DNA from: Nonomuraea fuscirosea
Lineage (GTDB): Bacteria; Actinomycetota; Actinomycetes; Streptosporangiales; Streptosporangiaceae
Length of the DNA stretch: 64,000 nt
Direction: 5' to 3'
NCBI RefSeq assembly: GCF_003001935.1
Contig: NZ_PVNG01000015.1
Span: 62,001 to 126,000, forward strand
The notes under the pieces were generated by a model. The model was not told the DNA's origin, did not search any database, and was given only the letters and a program-made list of their open reading frames with translations. Within the stretch, counting starts at the first letter, position 1; every line of letters begins with the position of its first letter. The translations under genes were made by a program, and so were the position numbers. Shown here piece after piece: positions 50,841 to 58,582 of this stretch.

Positions 50841-50851
50841 TGCAACTTGCA
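50841..50851. promoter_or_regulatory. TGCAACTTGCA site 1
   Basis: An 11-bp palindrome (TGCAA-C-TTGCA) 127 bases before site 2. Flanks are shared: CG before and GG-purine-GTAAG-like after. It is 225 bases upstream of the XRE start. Confidence 0.55.
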
Positions 50852-50977
50852 GGAGAAGTGTCGGCCATAAAGGGTCGCCGGGAGATCTTTGCCCGTTACA
50901 GACCACTCAGCGGAGCTTGTCTTGCTCCTACGCTCTACCCATGAAAGCCTTCTGGCAAGGCTGTGCGGCAGTGGACG

Positions 50978-50997
50978 TGCAACTTGCAGGGTAAGAT
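50978..50997 (+). promoter_or_regulatory. TGCAACTTGCA site 2 and -10 box of the XRE gene
   Basis: The palindrome (50978-50988) is followed by TAAGAT (50992-50997), a good -10. The operator therefore lies between -35 and -10 of the promoter, giving a 70-base leader. This placement suits autoregulation by the XRE protein. Confidence 0.6.
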
Positions 50998-51075
50998 TTG
51001 CTGGACGGCCCAGAAAGCCGGGCTCCAAACGGTCCCTTCCGGCTACACCTCCATTCCCGAGAAGGAGCGTGGACG

Positions 51076-51939
51076 GTGCCAACGCAGCAGGGCAGTCCAA
51101 CGGTTCGGCGACTTCGTCTAGGGCAGGAGCTTCGCTTCCTCCGCGAGCGGCGCAAGCTCACCGGGGCCAGGGCGGCCAGAGATCTCGGCTGGTCAGCCAG
51201 CAAGGTGAGCCGTATCGAAGCGGCCAAGACGATGCCCAGCGCCGACGACATCAAGGCCATGGCGAAGCTCTATCGCGTTGACGGTGACAAACTTGACGAG
51301 CTCGTTGGCCTGTTGCGTGATGCGGAGCAGCGGGGGTGGTGGGAAGATTACGAAGACTCCCTGCCCGAGGAGTACACAAGATTTCTCGGGCTGGAGGCGG
51401 AGGCCACCTACCAGCGCAACTGGGAACCCCAGGCTGTGCCCGGCCTCCTGCAGACCGAGGACTATGCGCGAGAGGTCATCCTGGCCACCCGCGGCATCGC
51501 GCGCATCACGCACAGCGGTGTCCGCAGCCGGGTGGAGGCCCGACTCGACCGGCAGAAACGCGTCCTGCACAGGAGCGATCCCTGCCGGATGAGCGTGGTG
51601 CTCGACGAGGCGGCGCTGATGCGCCGGTTCGGCGAGCCCGCGGTCATGCGTGAGCAGATGGAGCATCTCCTGGAGATCTCCCTGCTGCCGCATGTCAGCG
51701 TGCACGTCCTGCCACTGGACGCACTACATCCGGTCAACACCGGTGCGTTCATTCATCTGAAGTTCACGGCATTCGACGATGTCGTGTATTTGGAACAGCT
51801 GTACACTGCTCACTTTGTCGACGACCTGGAACGGGTGGCCGGCTACGAGTCGGCTTTCGACCACATCAGGTCGGAGGCCCTCGACGTGGACGAGTCACGT
51901 GTCCTCATCCAGCGCAAAGCCATGCTCTGGCGGCGTTGA
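51076..51939 (+). CDS. XRE-family regulator with DUF5753 domain (WhiJ type)
   Basis: This 287-residue DNA-binding protein has an N-terminal helix-turn-helix (about 10-70; LGQELRFLRERRKLTG, DLGWSASKVSRIEAAK) and the C-terminal DUF5753 region (about 100-285; LEAEATYQRNWEPQAVPGLLQTEDYAR broken as family blocks, EQMEHLLEISLLPHVSVHVLP). GTG 51076 follows AAGGAG. Together with the small DUF397 gene it forms the pair known from Streptomyces WhiJ/BldB-like loci, many copies of which act as paired regulator and partner in development or antibiotic control. Confidence 0.9.
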   Translation: MPTQQGSPTVRRLRLGQELRFLRERRKLTGARAARDLGWSASKVSRIEAAKTMPSADDIKAMAKLYRVDGDKLDELVGLLRDAEQRGWWEDYEDSLPEEYTRFLGLEAEATYQRNWEPQAVPGLLQTEDYAREVILATRGIARITHSGVRSRVEARLDRQKRVLHRSDPCRMSVVLDEAALMRRFGEPAVMREQMEHLLEISLLPHVSVHVLPLDALHPVNTGAFIHLKFTAFDDVVYLEQLYTAHFVDDLERVAGYESAFDHIRSEALDVDESRVLIQRKAMLWRR

Positions 51940-51991
51940 CAAGCTACCTCAACAAAGAGGCAACGAAGCCTCTGCACCCTTTGGGGAGACA

Positions 51992-52216
51992 ATGCACAAC
52001 GACATCACGAAGGCGGCCTGGCGCAAGGCCAGCTACTGCAACGGCGCCACGGCGTGCGTGGAGGTCGCTCCGCTGGCGGACGGCAACGTCGCACTGCGTG
52101 ACAGCAAGCAGGAGGACGGGCCCGTCCTCGTCTTCACGCCCGCCGAGTGGACTGCCTTCGTAGCCGGCGTCATGGACAACGAGTTCGACCTGGCCACACT
52201 GGTCGCGCGCGCATGA
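51992..52216 (+). CDS. DUF397 protein, partner of the XRE regulator
   Basis: This 74-residue protein has the DUF397 pattern: AWRKASYCNGATACVEVAP, VALRDSKQEDGPVLVFTPAEW and FVAGVMDNEFDL. The ATG at 51992 follows GGGGAGAC. It is 52 bases after the XRE gene and shares its transcript. In studied pairs this protein binds or modulates the regulator. Confidence 0.9.
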   Translation: MHNDITKAAWRKASYCNGATACVEVAPLADGNVALRDSKQEDGPVLVFTPAEWTAFVAGVMDNEFDLATLVARA

Positions 52217-52217
52217 C

Positions 52218-52257
52218 GAACGGCTCTGGCATGTTGCTGGCACAACCGTCCAGAGCC
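52218..52257 (+). terminator. Terminator of the XRE-DUF397 operon
   Basis: ACGGCTCTGG (52218-52227) pairs with CCAGAGCCGT (52248-52257) across a 20-base loop, starting 1 base after the stop. Confidence 0.7.
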
Positions 52258-52539
52258 GTCCTGTAAGAGGCCTGGGGTGCGCCTCTGTCGTAGGTGACAC
52301 GCCGTCCGGCGTGCCGCGGAAAACCCGCACATCGTGGCACCGAATGACCTGTGCGCGCAACTCAGTTGATCTTTCCTGAGAAACGCCACGGGTTCATGTC
52401 GCCACGCCCAGGTGCCCCCATGCCTTTTGTTCCGGACAATGGAGAGGCAGCGGACGGGAGCTTTTTCGCCGGCGATTCATCGGAAAGGCGGAAAAGGCGT
52501 TTCCCGGCCGCGGACATTCTTTATGGGGAATGCGGCGGG

Positions 52540-52878
52540 TCACGCGGGGAGGGTGTCCCCGGGGAAGCCGTGGCAGGGGTGGACGTCGACCTGCATCATT
52601 CCGGCTCGCACGCAGGGGTCCGCGGTCATGATGCCGGTGGCTTCCGGGGCCGGGACGGTCATGATCGCGATGCCGGCCACGGTGTCCGAGGCGACCGGGC
52701 ACAGCACGGCGATCACCCCGTCGGCGCGCAGTGAGACCATGCGCCGCTGGTGTTCGAGTTCGATCGCGTCCGCGCCGTCCATCGTCCGTCCGGGCGCCCA
52801 CCGCAGGATCGCCACACTGTACGGCTTCGCGGTCGCGGCCAGGGCCTGGATCTGTTCGTCGGTCACAGTGGTGCTCAT
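52540..52878 (-). CDS. YCII-domain protein
   Basis: This 112-residue protein has the YciI/YCII dimeric alpha-beta barrel pattern: YSVAILRWAPGR, IELEHQRRMVSLRADGVI, and GIAIMTVPAPEATGIMTADP. YCII proteins bind small ligands or act as minor peroxidases or lactonase-like enzymes. Start ATG 52878. It follows the VOC gene by 9 bases on the same strand, so the two are one operon. The substrate is unknown. Confidence 0.8.
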   Translation of the reverse strand: MSTTVTDEQIQALAATAKPYSVAILRWAPGRTMDGADAIELEHQRRMVSLRADGVIAVLCPVASDTVAGIAIMTVPAPEATGIMTADPCVRAGMMQVDVHPCHGFPGDTLPA

Positions 52879-52887
52879 GCCGTCTCC

Positions 52888-53331
52888 TCAGTTCTCGACG
52901 CGCTCGGCCAGCGAGACGATGATGCCTTCCGGCCCGCGGACGTACGCCATCCGCCACATGCCCTCGTACTCGCCGATGTCTCCCACCAGGCCGTAGCCGC
53001 CGGCCGCGGCGTGCTCGACCGCGGCCCGCAGGTCGTGCACCTCGAAGGCGACGTTGCGCAGCCCCAGTTCGTTGGCCGGTGCGGCGGGCGAACCCGGGAG
53101 GTGGTCCGGGCGGGTGAAGCTGGACAGCTCCAGCGTCGTGCCCCCGCCGGGCGGACGCAGCATGACGATCTCGGTGCGGGCGCCGGTCATGCCGATCACG
53201 GTGTCCAGGAACTCGCCTTCGACGGCCATCTTCTGGTCGGCCTCCAGGCCGAGGCCGACGAAGAACGCCGTCACGGCGTCGAGGTCGGCGACGGTGATGC
53301 CGACGTGGTCGAAATGCCTGATGAAGGTCAT
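52888..53331 (-). CDS. VOC-family (glyoxalase/bleomycin-resistance fold) protein
   Basis: This 147-residue protein starts at ATG 53331 (AGGGAG before it). Motifs are FDHVGITVADLDAVTAFF at the N-terminus, TTLELSSFTRP, GLRNVAFEVHDLRAAVEHA and the final strand GIIVSLAERVE. VOC proteins bind a metal and act as isomerases, dioxygenases or drug-binding proteins; the metal ligands H and E (HVG, TTLELS, RNVAFEV) can be matched. It precedes the YCII gene in one operon. The substrate is unknown. Confidence 0.88.
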   Translation of the reverse strand: MTFIRHFDHVGITVADLDAVTAFFVGLGLEADQKMAVEGEFLDTVIGMTGARTEIVMLRPPGGGTTLELSSFTRPDHLPGSPAAPANELGLRNVAFEVHDLRAAVEHAAAGGYGLVGDIGEYEGMWRMAYVRGPEGIIVSLAERVEN

Positions 53332-53419
53332 CGACTCCCTTTCCAGGTGGGTTCTTCGGGGGAACCCTGAGAAAGGTAGCACGTCGAAGTTCCCTAAGGG
53401 AACCCAAAGTTCGCCGGCG

Positions 53420-54865
53420 TCAGGTCAGGCCCAGGCCCTTGCGGACGCGGTCGCCGAGGTCCTTGTGGATGTTGGTCCAGTAGTCCGCGACGCGCAGCTT
53501 CATCGCGGACGTCACCTCGGGGGCCGAGGCGTGGCCGACGATGTTGCCGACCATGCTGGTCCGGTCGCCTTCGGACAGGACGTTCTCCCAGAACGCGCGC
53601 GGCTGCGCGTAGTCGTCGTCCTCCGCGTGCCTGCGGTACGCCGAGCGCACGATCTCGCCCGTGACGTGGTAGCGCTCACCCTCGAACAGCGACGGGTCGG
53701 CGGTGGGGCCGCCCGCGGAGTTGGGGGCGTACACCGGGTCCTGCGGGTTCGTGAAGGTCATCGGCCCGTCGAAGTTGTAGGAGTTGACGGGACTGCGCGG
53801 CTGGTTGATCGGCAGCTGCAGGTAGTTGGGCCCGATCCGGTAGCGGTGGGCGTCCGGGTAGGAGAAGAGCCGGCCCTGGAGCATCTTGTCGGGGGAGGCA
53901 CCGATGCCGGGCACCAGGTTCGACGGCTCGAAGCCCGCCTGCTCGACCTCGGCGAAGTAGTTCACCGGGTTCTTGGTCAGCGTGAGCCGGCCGATGGTGA
54001 TCTCGGGGTAGTCGCTGTGCGGCCACACCTTGGTCAGGTCGAACGGGTTGAACCGGTAGTCGGCCGCGGCCTCGAACGGCATGATCTGCACGTTGACCGT
54101 CCACGACGGGTGGTCGCCGTTGGCGATGGCCGTGTGCAGGTCGCGGATGTGGTGGTCGGGGTCGGCGAGCAGCGCGGCGGCCTCGTCGGCGGTGTAGTTC
54201 CTGATGCCCTGCTCGGTCTTGAAGTGGTACTTGATCCAGAACCGCTCGCCGGCCGCGTTGTACCAGAGGAACGTGTGCGAGCCGAAGCCGTGCATGTGCC
54301 GCCAGGAGGCCGGGATGCCGCGGTCGGTCATGAGGAACGAGACCTGGTGCGCCGACTCCGGCGACAGCGTCCAGAAGTCCCACTGCATGTTGTTGTCACG
54401 CAGGTGGTTGTCGGCGCGGCGCTTCTGGCTGTGGATGAAGTCGGAGAACTTCGAGGGGTCGCGGATGAAGAAGATCGGCGTGTTGTTGCCGACGAGGTCG
54501 TAGTTGCCGTCCTCGGTGTAGAACTTGATCGCGAAGCCGCGCGGGTCACGCGCCGTGTCCGGGCTGCCCAGCTCACCGGCGACGGTGGAGAAGCGCAGGA
54601 AGAGCGGGGTCTGGACGCCCTTCTGGAAGAGCTTGGCCTTGGTGAACTGGCTGACGTCCTCGGTGATCTGCAGGATGCCGTGGGCGCCGCCGCCCTTGGC
54701 GTGCACGACCCGCTCGGGGACGCGCTCGCGGTTGAAGTGGGCCATCTTCTGGATGAGGTAGTGATCCTGCATGAGCAGGGGCCCGTTCGGGCCGACGGAG
54801 AGCGAGTGCTCGTCGCTCGGCGCGGGGATGCCCGCGTCGTCGGTGCTGATGGGCCTGTTCTTCAT
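53420..54865 (-). CDS. katA: Monofunctional haem catalase (clade 3 type)
   Basis: This 481-residue catalase degrades hydrogen peroxide to water and oxygen. The ATG at 54865 has GGAGG 9 bases upstream. Active-site histidine is in RVVHAKGGGAHG, the asparagine in VGNNTPIFFIRDP, and the proximal haem-ligand tyrosine in RLFSYPDAHRYRIG. NADPH-binding-region residues and the small-subunit ending (VRKGLGLT) fit the family. A PerR-like palindrome in front of the gene suggests peroxide-induced expression. The gene is single, with no furA neighbour. Confidence 0.96.
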   Translation of the reverse strand: MKNRPISTDDAGIPAPSDEHSLSVGPNGPLLMQDHYLIQKMAHFNRERVPERVVHAKGGGAHGILQITEDVSQFTKAKLFQKGVQTPLFLRFSTVAGELGSPDTARDPRGFAIKFYTEDGNYDLVGNNTPIFFIRDPSKFSDFIHSQKRRADNHLRDNNMQWDFWTLSPESAHQVSFLMTDRGIPASWRHMHGFGSHTFLWYNAAGERFWIKYHFKTEQGIRNYTADEAAALLADPDHHIRDLHTAIANGDHPSWTVNVQIMPFEAAADYRFNPFDLTKVWPHSDYPEITIGRLTLTKNPVNYFAEVEQAGFEPSNLVPGIGASPDKMLQGRLFSYPDAHRYRIGPNYLQLPINQPRSPVNSYNFDGPMTFTNPQDPVYAPNSAGGPTADPSLFEGERYHVTGEIVRSAYRRHAEDDDYAQPRAFWENVLSEGDRTSMVGNIVGHASAPEVTSAMKLRVADYWTNIHKDLGDRVRKGLGLT

Positions 54866-54982
54866 GATCACGATCCTCCGGGGGTTCGACGTCGCCGCTG
54901 GTGCGACCTGTCTCCCGCGGCCCGGCGCGTACGACCTGCGGCGCGGGGGAAGGTCGCCGTCACGTCAAGCTACCCCCTTAAC

Positions 54983-54995
54983 TTGAATCATTCAA
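54983..54995. promoter_or_regulatory. TTGAATCATTCAA palindrome before katA (Fur/PerR-type box)
   Basis: The 6-1-6 palindrome TTGAAT-C-ATTCAA, extending imperfectly to 7-1-7, has the layout of PerR/CatR boxes. It lies about 120 bases upstream of the catalase start and 19 bases after the MFS gene end. Confidence 0.55.
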
Positions 54996-55013
54996 ATAAA
55001 CGAGTTGTCCAAA

Positions 55014-56423
55014 TCAGGCCAGGGCGGGGGTGCGCCGCCGTACCAGGAAGATCGCGCACAGGCCGGCCAGCGCGGCCAGCACCGCCATCGCGACGGCGGT
55101 CGGCAGCGAGGCGGCCACGGACGCGGACTCCAGCGTGATGAACAGCGTGCCCACCGTGGAGACGCCGATGACCTGGCCGAGCTGCATCACGGTGAGCAGC
55201 GCGCCGCTGGCGTCGGCCGCGTACGCCCGGTCCACCCGCTCGGTCACCATGGTGGTCACCGCGATCTGCACGCCGAGCCCGGCTCCGATGAGCGCGCTCA
55301 TGACCGCGTACGGAACCCCGCCCCCCGCGGCAAGCCCGAGCCCGAGATAGGCCGGCGCGGCCACCAGGTAGCCGACGGGCACGAGCGAGCGCTGCAGCCG
55401 CTGCGGCAGGCGCGGCCAGACCAGCCCGACCAGGCCGAACGCCAGCGCGCACGGCACCAGCATCATGCCGGAGGCCAGCGGCGTCATGTGCAGGTCGCCC
55501 TGCAGGTGCAGCGCCGAGGTGAACAGGAACGCCCCCCACGTGGCCGGGCCGAACAGCAGCACCGCCAGCCCCGGCCGCATGCCGGGCGCGCGCAGGACGC
55601 CGGCGTCCACCAGCGGACGGCGGCCGCTCGCGGTGACCCACCGCTCGACCCGGACGAACGCGTAGAAGGCGGCCGCGCTCAGCGCCATCGAGATCCAGCC
55701 CCAGACGGGCCAGCCGAGATCGCGCCCGAGCACGAGCGGCACCACGAACAGCAGCACGGCCGCCGACAGCGTCACCAGGCCCCACGGGTCGAGCCCGCTT
55801 CTGGCGCCGCCCGTGTCGGCGGGCAGCACCCGGAACCCGGCCACCAGCAGCAGCGCGGAGACCGGCACCAGCACCAGGAACACGAGCCGCCAGCCCAGGC
55901 CGACGCCGAGCAGGATCCCACCCACTGCCTGACCCGCCACGATGCCGCCACTGATCATCAAGGACCACAGACCCATCGCCCGGCCTCTGGCCGCACCGTG
56001 ATAGTTGCGCTGGAGCAGCGTCAGCACCTGCGGCACCATCATCGCGGCCCCGGCGCCCTGCAGCAGCCGGCTGCCCACCAGCCACGCGGTCGAGGGCGCC
56101 AGGCCCGCGAGGAGCGTGGTGAACGTGAAGAGCGCCAGGCCGCCCAGGAACGCCCGGCGGTAGCCGAACAGGTCGCCCACTCTGGCGCCGGTGATCAACA
56201 GGACGGCATAGACGATGGTGTAACCGGCGATGATCATCTGCAGCCCGGCACCGGACGAGTGCAGGTCCGACTCGATGGTCGGGGTGGCCACGTTGACGAT
56301 GTTGACGTTCAGGACGGCCAGGAACTGCCCGACGAGGATGATCGTCAGCAGCAGGCCGCCGGCCTTGGGGGTCTCCTGCGGCTTGGTGTGCGCAGGAGGG
56401 GAGGAAGCGGCAATTTGCGACAT
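55014..56423 (-). CDS. MFS efflux transporter (14-helix DHA2-like)
   Basis: This 469-residue membrane protein has about 13-14 hydrophobic helices. MFS motif A appears as GARVGDLFGYRRAFLGG, motif C-like ISGGIVAGQAVGGILLG follows helix 5, and LNVNIVNVATPTIESDL opens the first helix. It likely exports drugs or metabolites using the proton gradient. The ATG at 56423 faces the divergent XRE gene across a 12-bp inverted repeat, so its expression is probably repressed by that regulator and induced by a substrate. Confidence 0.92.
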   Translation of the reverse strand: MSQIAASSPPAHTKPQETPKAGGLLLTIILVGQFLAVLNVNIVNVATPTIESDLHSSGAGLQMIIAGYTIVYAVLLITGARVGDLFGYRRAFLGGLALFTFTTLLAGLAPSTAWLVGSRLLQGAGAAMMVPQVLTLLQRNYHGAARGRAMGLWSLMISGGIVAGQAVGGILLGVGLGWRLVFLVLVPVSALLLVAGFRVLPADTGGARSGLDPWGLVTLSAAVLLFVVPLVLGRDLGWPVWGWISMALSAAAFYAFVRVERWVTASGRRPLVDAGVLRAPGMRPGLAVLLFGPATWGAFLFTSALHLQGDLHMTPLASGMMLVPCALAFGLVGLVWPRLPQRLQRSLVPVGYLVAAPAYLGLGLAAGGGVPYAVMSALIGAGLGVQIAVTTMVTERVDRAYAADASGALLTVMQLGQVIGVSTVGTLFITLESASVAASLPTAVAMAVLAALAGLCAIFLVRRRTPALA

Positions 56424-56444
56424 GATGGCCAGTCTGCCGGTGAT

Positions 56445-56483
56445 CCAGTACCAGTAACGAGTGCCCCTTTATACTGGTACTGG
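56445..56483. promoter_or_regulatory. Operator: perfect 12-bp inverted repeat of doubled CCAGTA
   Basis: CCAGTACCAGTA (56445-56456) and TACTGGTACTGG (56472-56483) are perfect reverse complements with a 15-base centre, and each arm is itself two copies of one hexamer. It lies between the divergent exporter and XRE genes, about 20 bases from each start. Confidence 0.8.
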
Positions 56484-56532
56484 GGATAACTGGCTAAGCA
56501 TCGCCCTGTCACCCCATAGTGGAGGAATGACG

Positions 56533-57354
56533 GTGGCAGAGAAGAGACGTGCCGACCTGTCCGCGTTCCTGCGCTCCCGCCGGGAACGGATCACACCGGA
56601 GATGGTCGACCTCGCGCCGGGGCCGCGCCGGCGCACCCCAGGGTTGCGCCGCGAAGAGGTGGCCCAGCTGGCCGGCGTCGGCGTGACCTGGTACACGTGG
56701 CTGGAGCAGGGGCGGCCGATCAACGCCAGCAGCCAGGTGCTGGACGCGATCGCGCGCACGCTCAGGCTGGACAGCGCCGAGCGCCACCACCTCTACCGGC
56801 TGGCCGGTCAGCCCGCCGAGCCGTTCCCCGCCGACTCGGCCCAGGTGACGCCCGAGATGCGGGTGATCCTCGACCGGCTCGGCGGCCTGCCCGCGTGCGT
56901 GACCAACAGCAGGTGCGACGCCCTGGCCTGGAACGACGTCTACGCGGAGCTGTTCCCCGAGATCGTGAACGCCCCGGAAGGGGAGCGGAACTCGCTCTGG
57001 CAGACCTGCCTCAACCCCTCGCCCACCACGACGCTGCTCGACCGGGACCAGGATCTGGGCCGCGCCGTGGCCGTCTTCAGAAGCGCCTACAGCCGGCACG
57101 CCGACGACCCGTGCTGGCAGGACTTCCTACGCCGGCTCAGCTCGGAGAGCGCCGAGTTCGCCCGGCTCTGGGCCCGGCAGGAGGTGGCCGAGCCGGGGCC
57201 GAGGGTGAAGGCGTTCAAGCACGCGGCGCACGGGATCCTGCGCTTCAGCACGACCAACCTCACGGCCGCGCCCGAGATCCGGCTGGTGGTCTACACGCCC
57301 ATGGACGACGACACCTGGGAGGTGCTGGCGAAGCTCAGGGGGGCTGCGCGGTAA
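56533..57354 (+). CDS. XRE-family regulator with MmyB-like ligand domain
   Basis: This 273-residue repressor or activator has an HTH (about 35-90; RRRTPGLRREEVAQLAG, VTWYTWLEQGRPI) and the C-terminal MmyB-like domain (about 105-270; VTNSRCDALAWNDVYAELF, RLSSESAEFARLWARQEV, TTNLTAAPEIRLVVYTPMDD) that binds a small hydrophobic ligand. GTG 56533 is chosen because GGAGG ends 7 bases before it; an ATG at 56527 would abut the ribosome site. It likely binds the doubled CCAGTA operator and controls the exporter. Confidence 0.88.
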   Translation: MAEKRRADLSAFLRSRRERITPEMVDLAPGPRRRTPGLRREEVAQLAGVGVTWYTWLEQGRPINASSQVLDAIARTLRLDSAERHHLYRLAGQPAEPFPADSAQVTPEMRVILDRLGGLPACVTNSRCDALAWNDVYAELFPEIVNAPEGERNSLWQTCLNPSPTTTLLDRDQDLGRAVAVFRSAYSRHADDPCWQDFLRRLSSESAEFARLWARQEVAEPGPRVKAFKHAAHGILRFSTTNLTAAPEIRLVVYTPMDDDTWEVLAKLRGAAR

Positions 57355-57413
57355 TCCGTCCTGCATGGCATGCTCGATCCCTGAAAGTCAGTATTCGAGC
57401 GGAAGTGCCGCAG

Positions 57414-58496
57414 ATGAGACTCCCCCTTGCCCTCCCGGTGGTCGCCGCCGTCCTCGTGCCGCTGGCCGCGTGCTCGGCCGTGCCGGAACGGGAGCCGCTG
57501 CGCAAGCAGGTCGAGCAGCCGGTGACCGCCACGCCGTCCAAGTCGAAGAAGCCGACGCCGCAGCGCCGGCCGTACACGATCGCGTTCGGCGGGGACGTGC
57601 ACTTCGAGGGGATGCTGCGCGGACGGCTGAGCAACCCGCGCACCGCGCTCGGGCCGATCGCCGGCGTGCTGCGCAAGGCCGACTTATCGATGATCAACCT
57701 GGAGACGGCCGTCACCACCGGGGGGACGCCGGCGCCGGGCAAGCAGTTCACGTTCAGGGCGCCGGCCAGCGCGTTCACCGCGCTCAAGGCCGCCGGGGTG
57801 GACGTCGCCTCCATGGCGAACAACCACGGCATGGACTACATGGAGACCGGCCTGGCCGACTCGCTGGCGGCGATCAAGCGCAGCAAGTTCCCGGTGGTGG
57901 GGATCGGTAAGGACGCGGCACAGGCGTACCGGCCGTGGCGGACGACCGTGAACGGCAACCGCGTCGCGATCATCGGCGCCACCCAGGTGATGGACGCCGA
58001 GTTCATCCAGGCGTGGACGGCCACGGCGGACAAGGGCGGGCTGGCCTCGGCCAAGGACGAGCCGGCCCTGCTGAAGGCGGTACGCCAGGCGCGCAAGAAC
58101 TCCGACACCGTGATCGTCCACCTGCACTGGGGCACCGAGCTGCAGAAATGCCCCAACGAGGCGCAGCTGTCGCTGGCTCCCAAGCTGGTCAAGGCGGGGG
58201 CCGACGTGGTGGTCGGCGGGCACGCGCACATCCTGCTCGGCTCCGGCTACCTCGACGACGCCTACGTCAGCTACGGCATGGGCAACTTCGTCTTCTACAA
58301 CTCCAACCCGGCCACCACCGGCAGGACCGGGGTGCTGACGCTGACGATCAACGGGCGGAAGATCCTCAAGGACACGTGGACGCCGGCCACCATCCAGGGC
58401 GGCGTCCCGGTCCCGATGGCGGGCTCGGCCAAGACCCGGGCCGTGGCGGACTGGAAGGAACTGCGCGGCTGCGCGGGCCTGGCCGCCCGCCCCTGA
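57414..58496 (+). CDS. CapA-family lipoprotein (metallophosphatase fold)
   Basis: This 360-residue lipoprotein has a signal peptide with lipobox LAAC (Cys near 20), a Lys/Pro linker, and a CapA/PgsA-type catalytic domain: FGGDVHFEGML, INLETAVTTGG, MANNHGMDYM, VHLHWGTELQ and VVGGHAHILLGSGY. CapA proteins belong to the poly-gamma-glutamate/encapsulation group and the calcineurin-like metallophosphatases; in many actinomycetes the function is unknown. It sits at the outer face of the membrane. No other PGA synthesis genes are present, so a wider cell-envelope role is possible. Confidence 0.88.
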   Translation: MRLPLALPVVAAVLVPLAACSAVPEREPLRKQVEQPVTATPSKSKKPTPQRRPYTIAFGGDVHFEGMLRGRLSNPRTALGPIAGVLRKADLSMINLETAVTTGGTPAPGKQFTFRAPASAFTALKAAGVDVASMANNHGMDYMETGLADSLAAIKRSKFPVVGIGKDAAQAYRPWRTTVNGNRVAIIGATQVMDAEFIQAWTATADKGGLASAKDEPALLKAVRQARKNSDTVIVHLHWGTELQKCPNEAQLSLAPKLVKAGADVVVGGHAHILLGSGYLDDAYVSYGMGNFVFYNSNPATTGRTGVLTLTINGRKILKDTWTPATIQGGVPVPMAGSAKTRAVADWKELRGCAGLAARP

Positions 58497-58582
58497 CCTC
58501 GCGGCCGCGGGTGGCCGCGCGCGCCCGATCGATCTATCCTGCGGACAGCCCTGCTGGACAGGGCGTCCAATAGGAGGTCGCG

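Larger units (their letters stand above)
50426..51075. other. 650-base gap before the XRE gene
   Basis: The DNA is lower in GC and less biased in codon position than the genes around it. Short open frames on both strands (for example 50593-50994) have no supporting features. The left end is the promoter side of the 71-residue gene, the right end the XRE promoter with two TGCAACTTGCA sites. It may be decayed sequence of an accessory element. Confidence 0.5.

Noticed and set aside
50589..50994. Plus-strand open frames before the XRE gene
   Set aside because: Composition is not that of a gene, the frames overlap promoter elements of the XRE gene, and no motif is visible.
53054..55138. 694-codon plus-strand open frame over the catalase
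   Set aside because: Val/Gly/Arg-rich shadow of katA without motifs.
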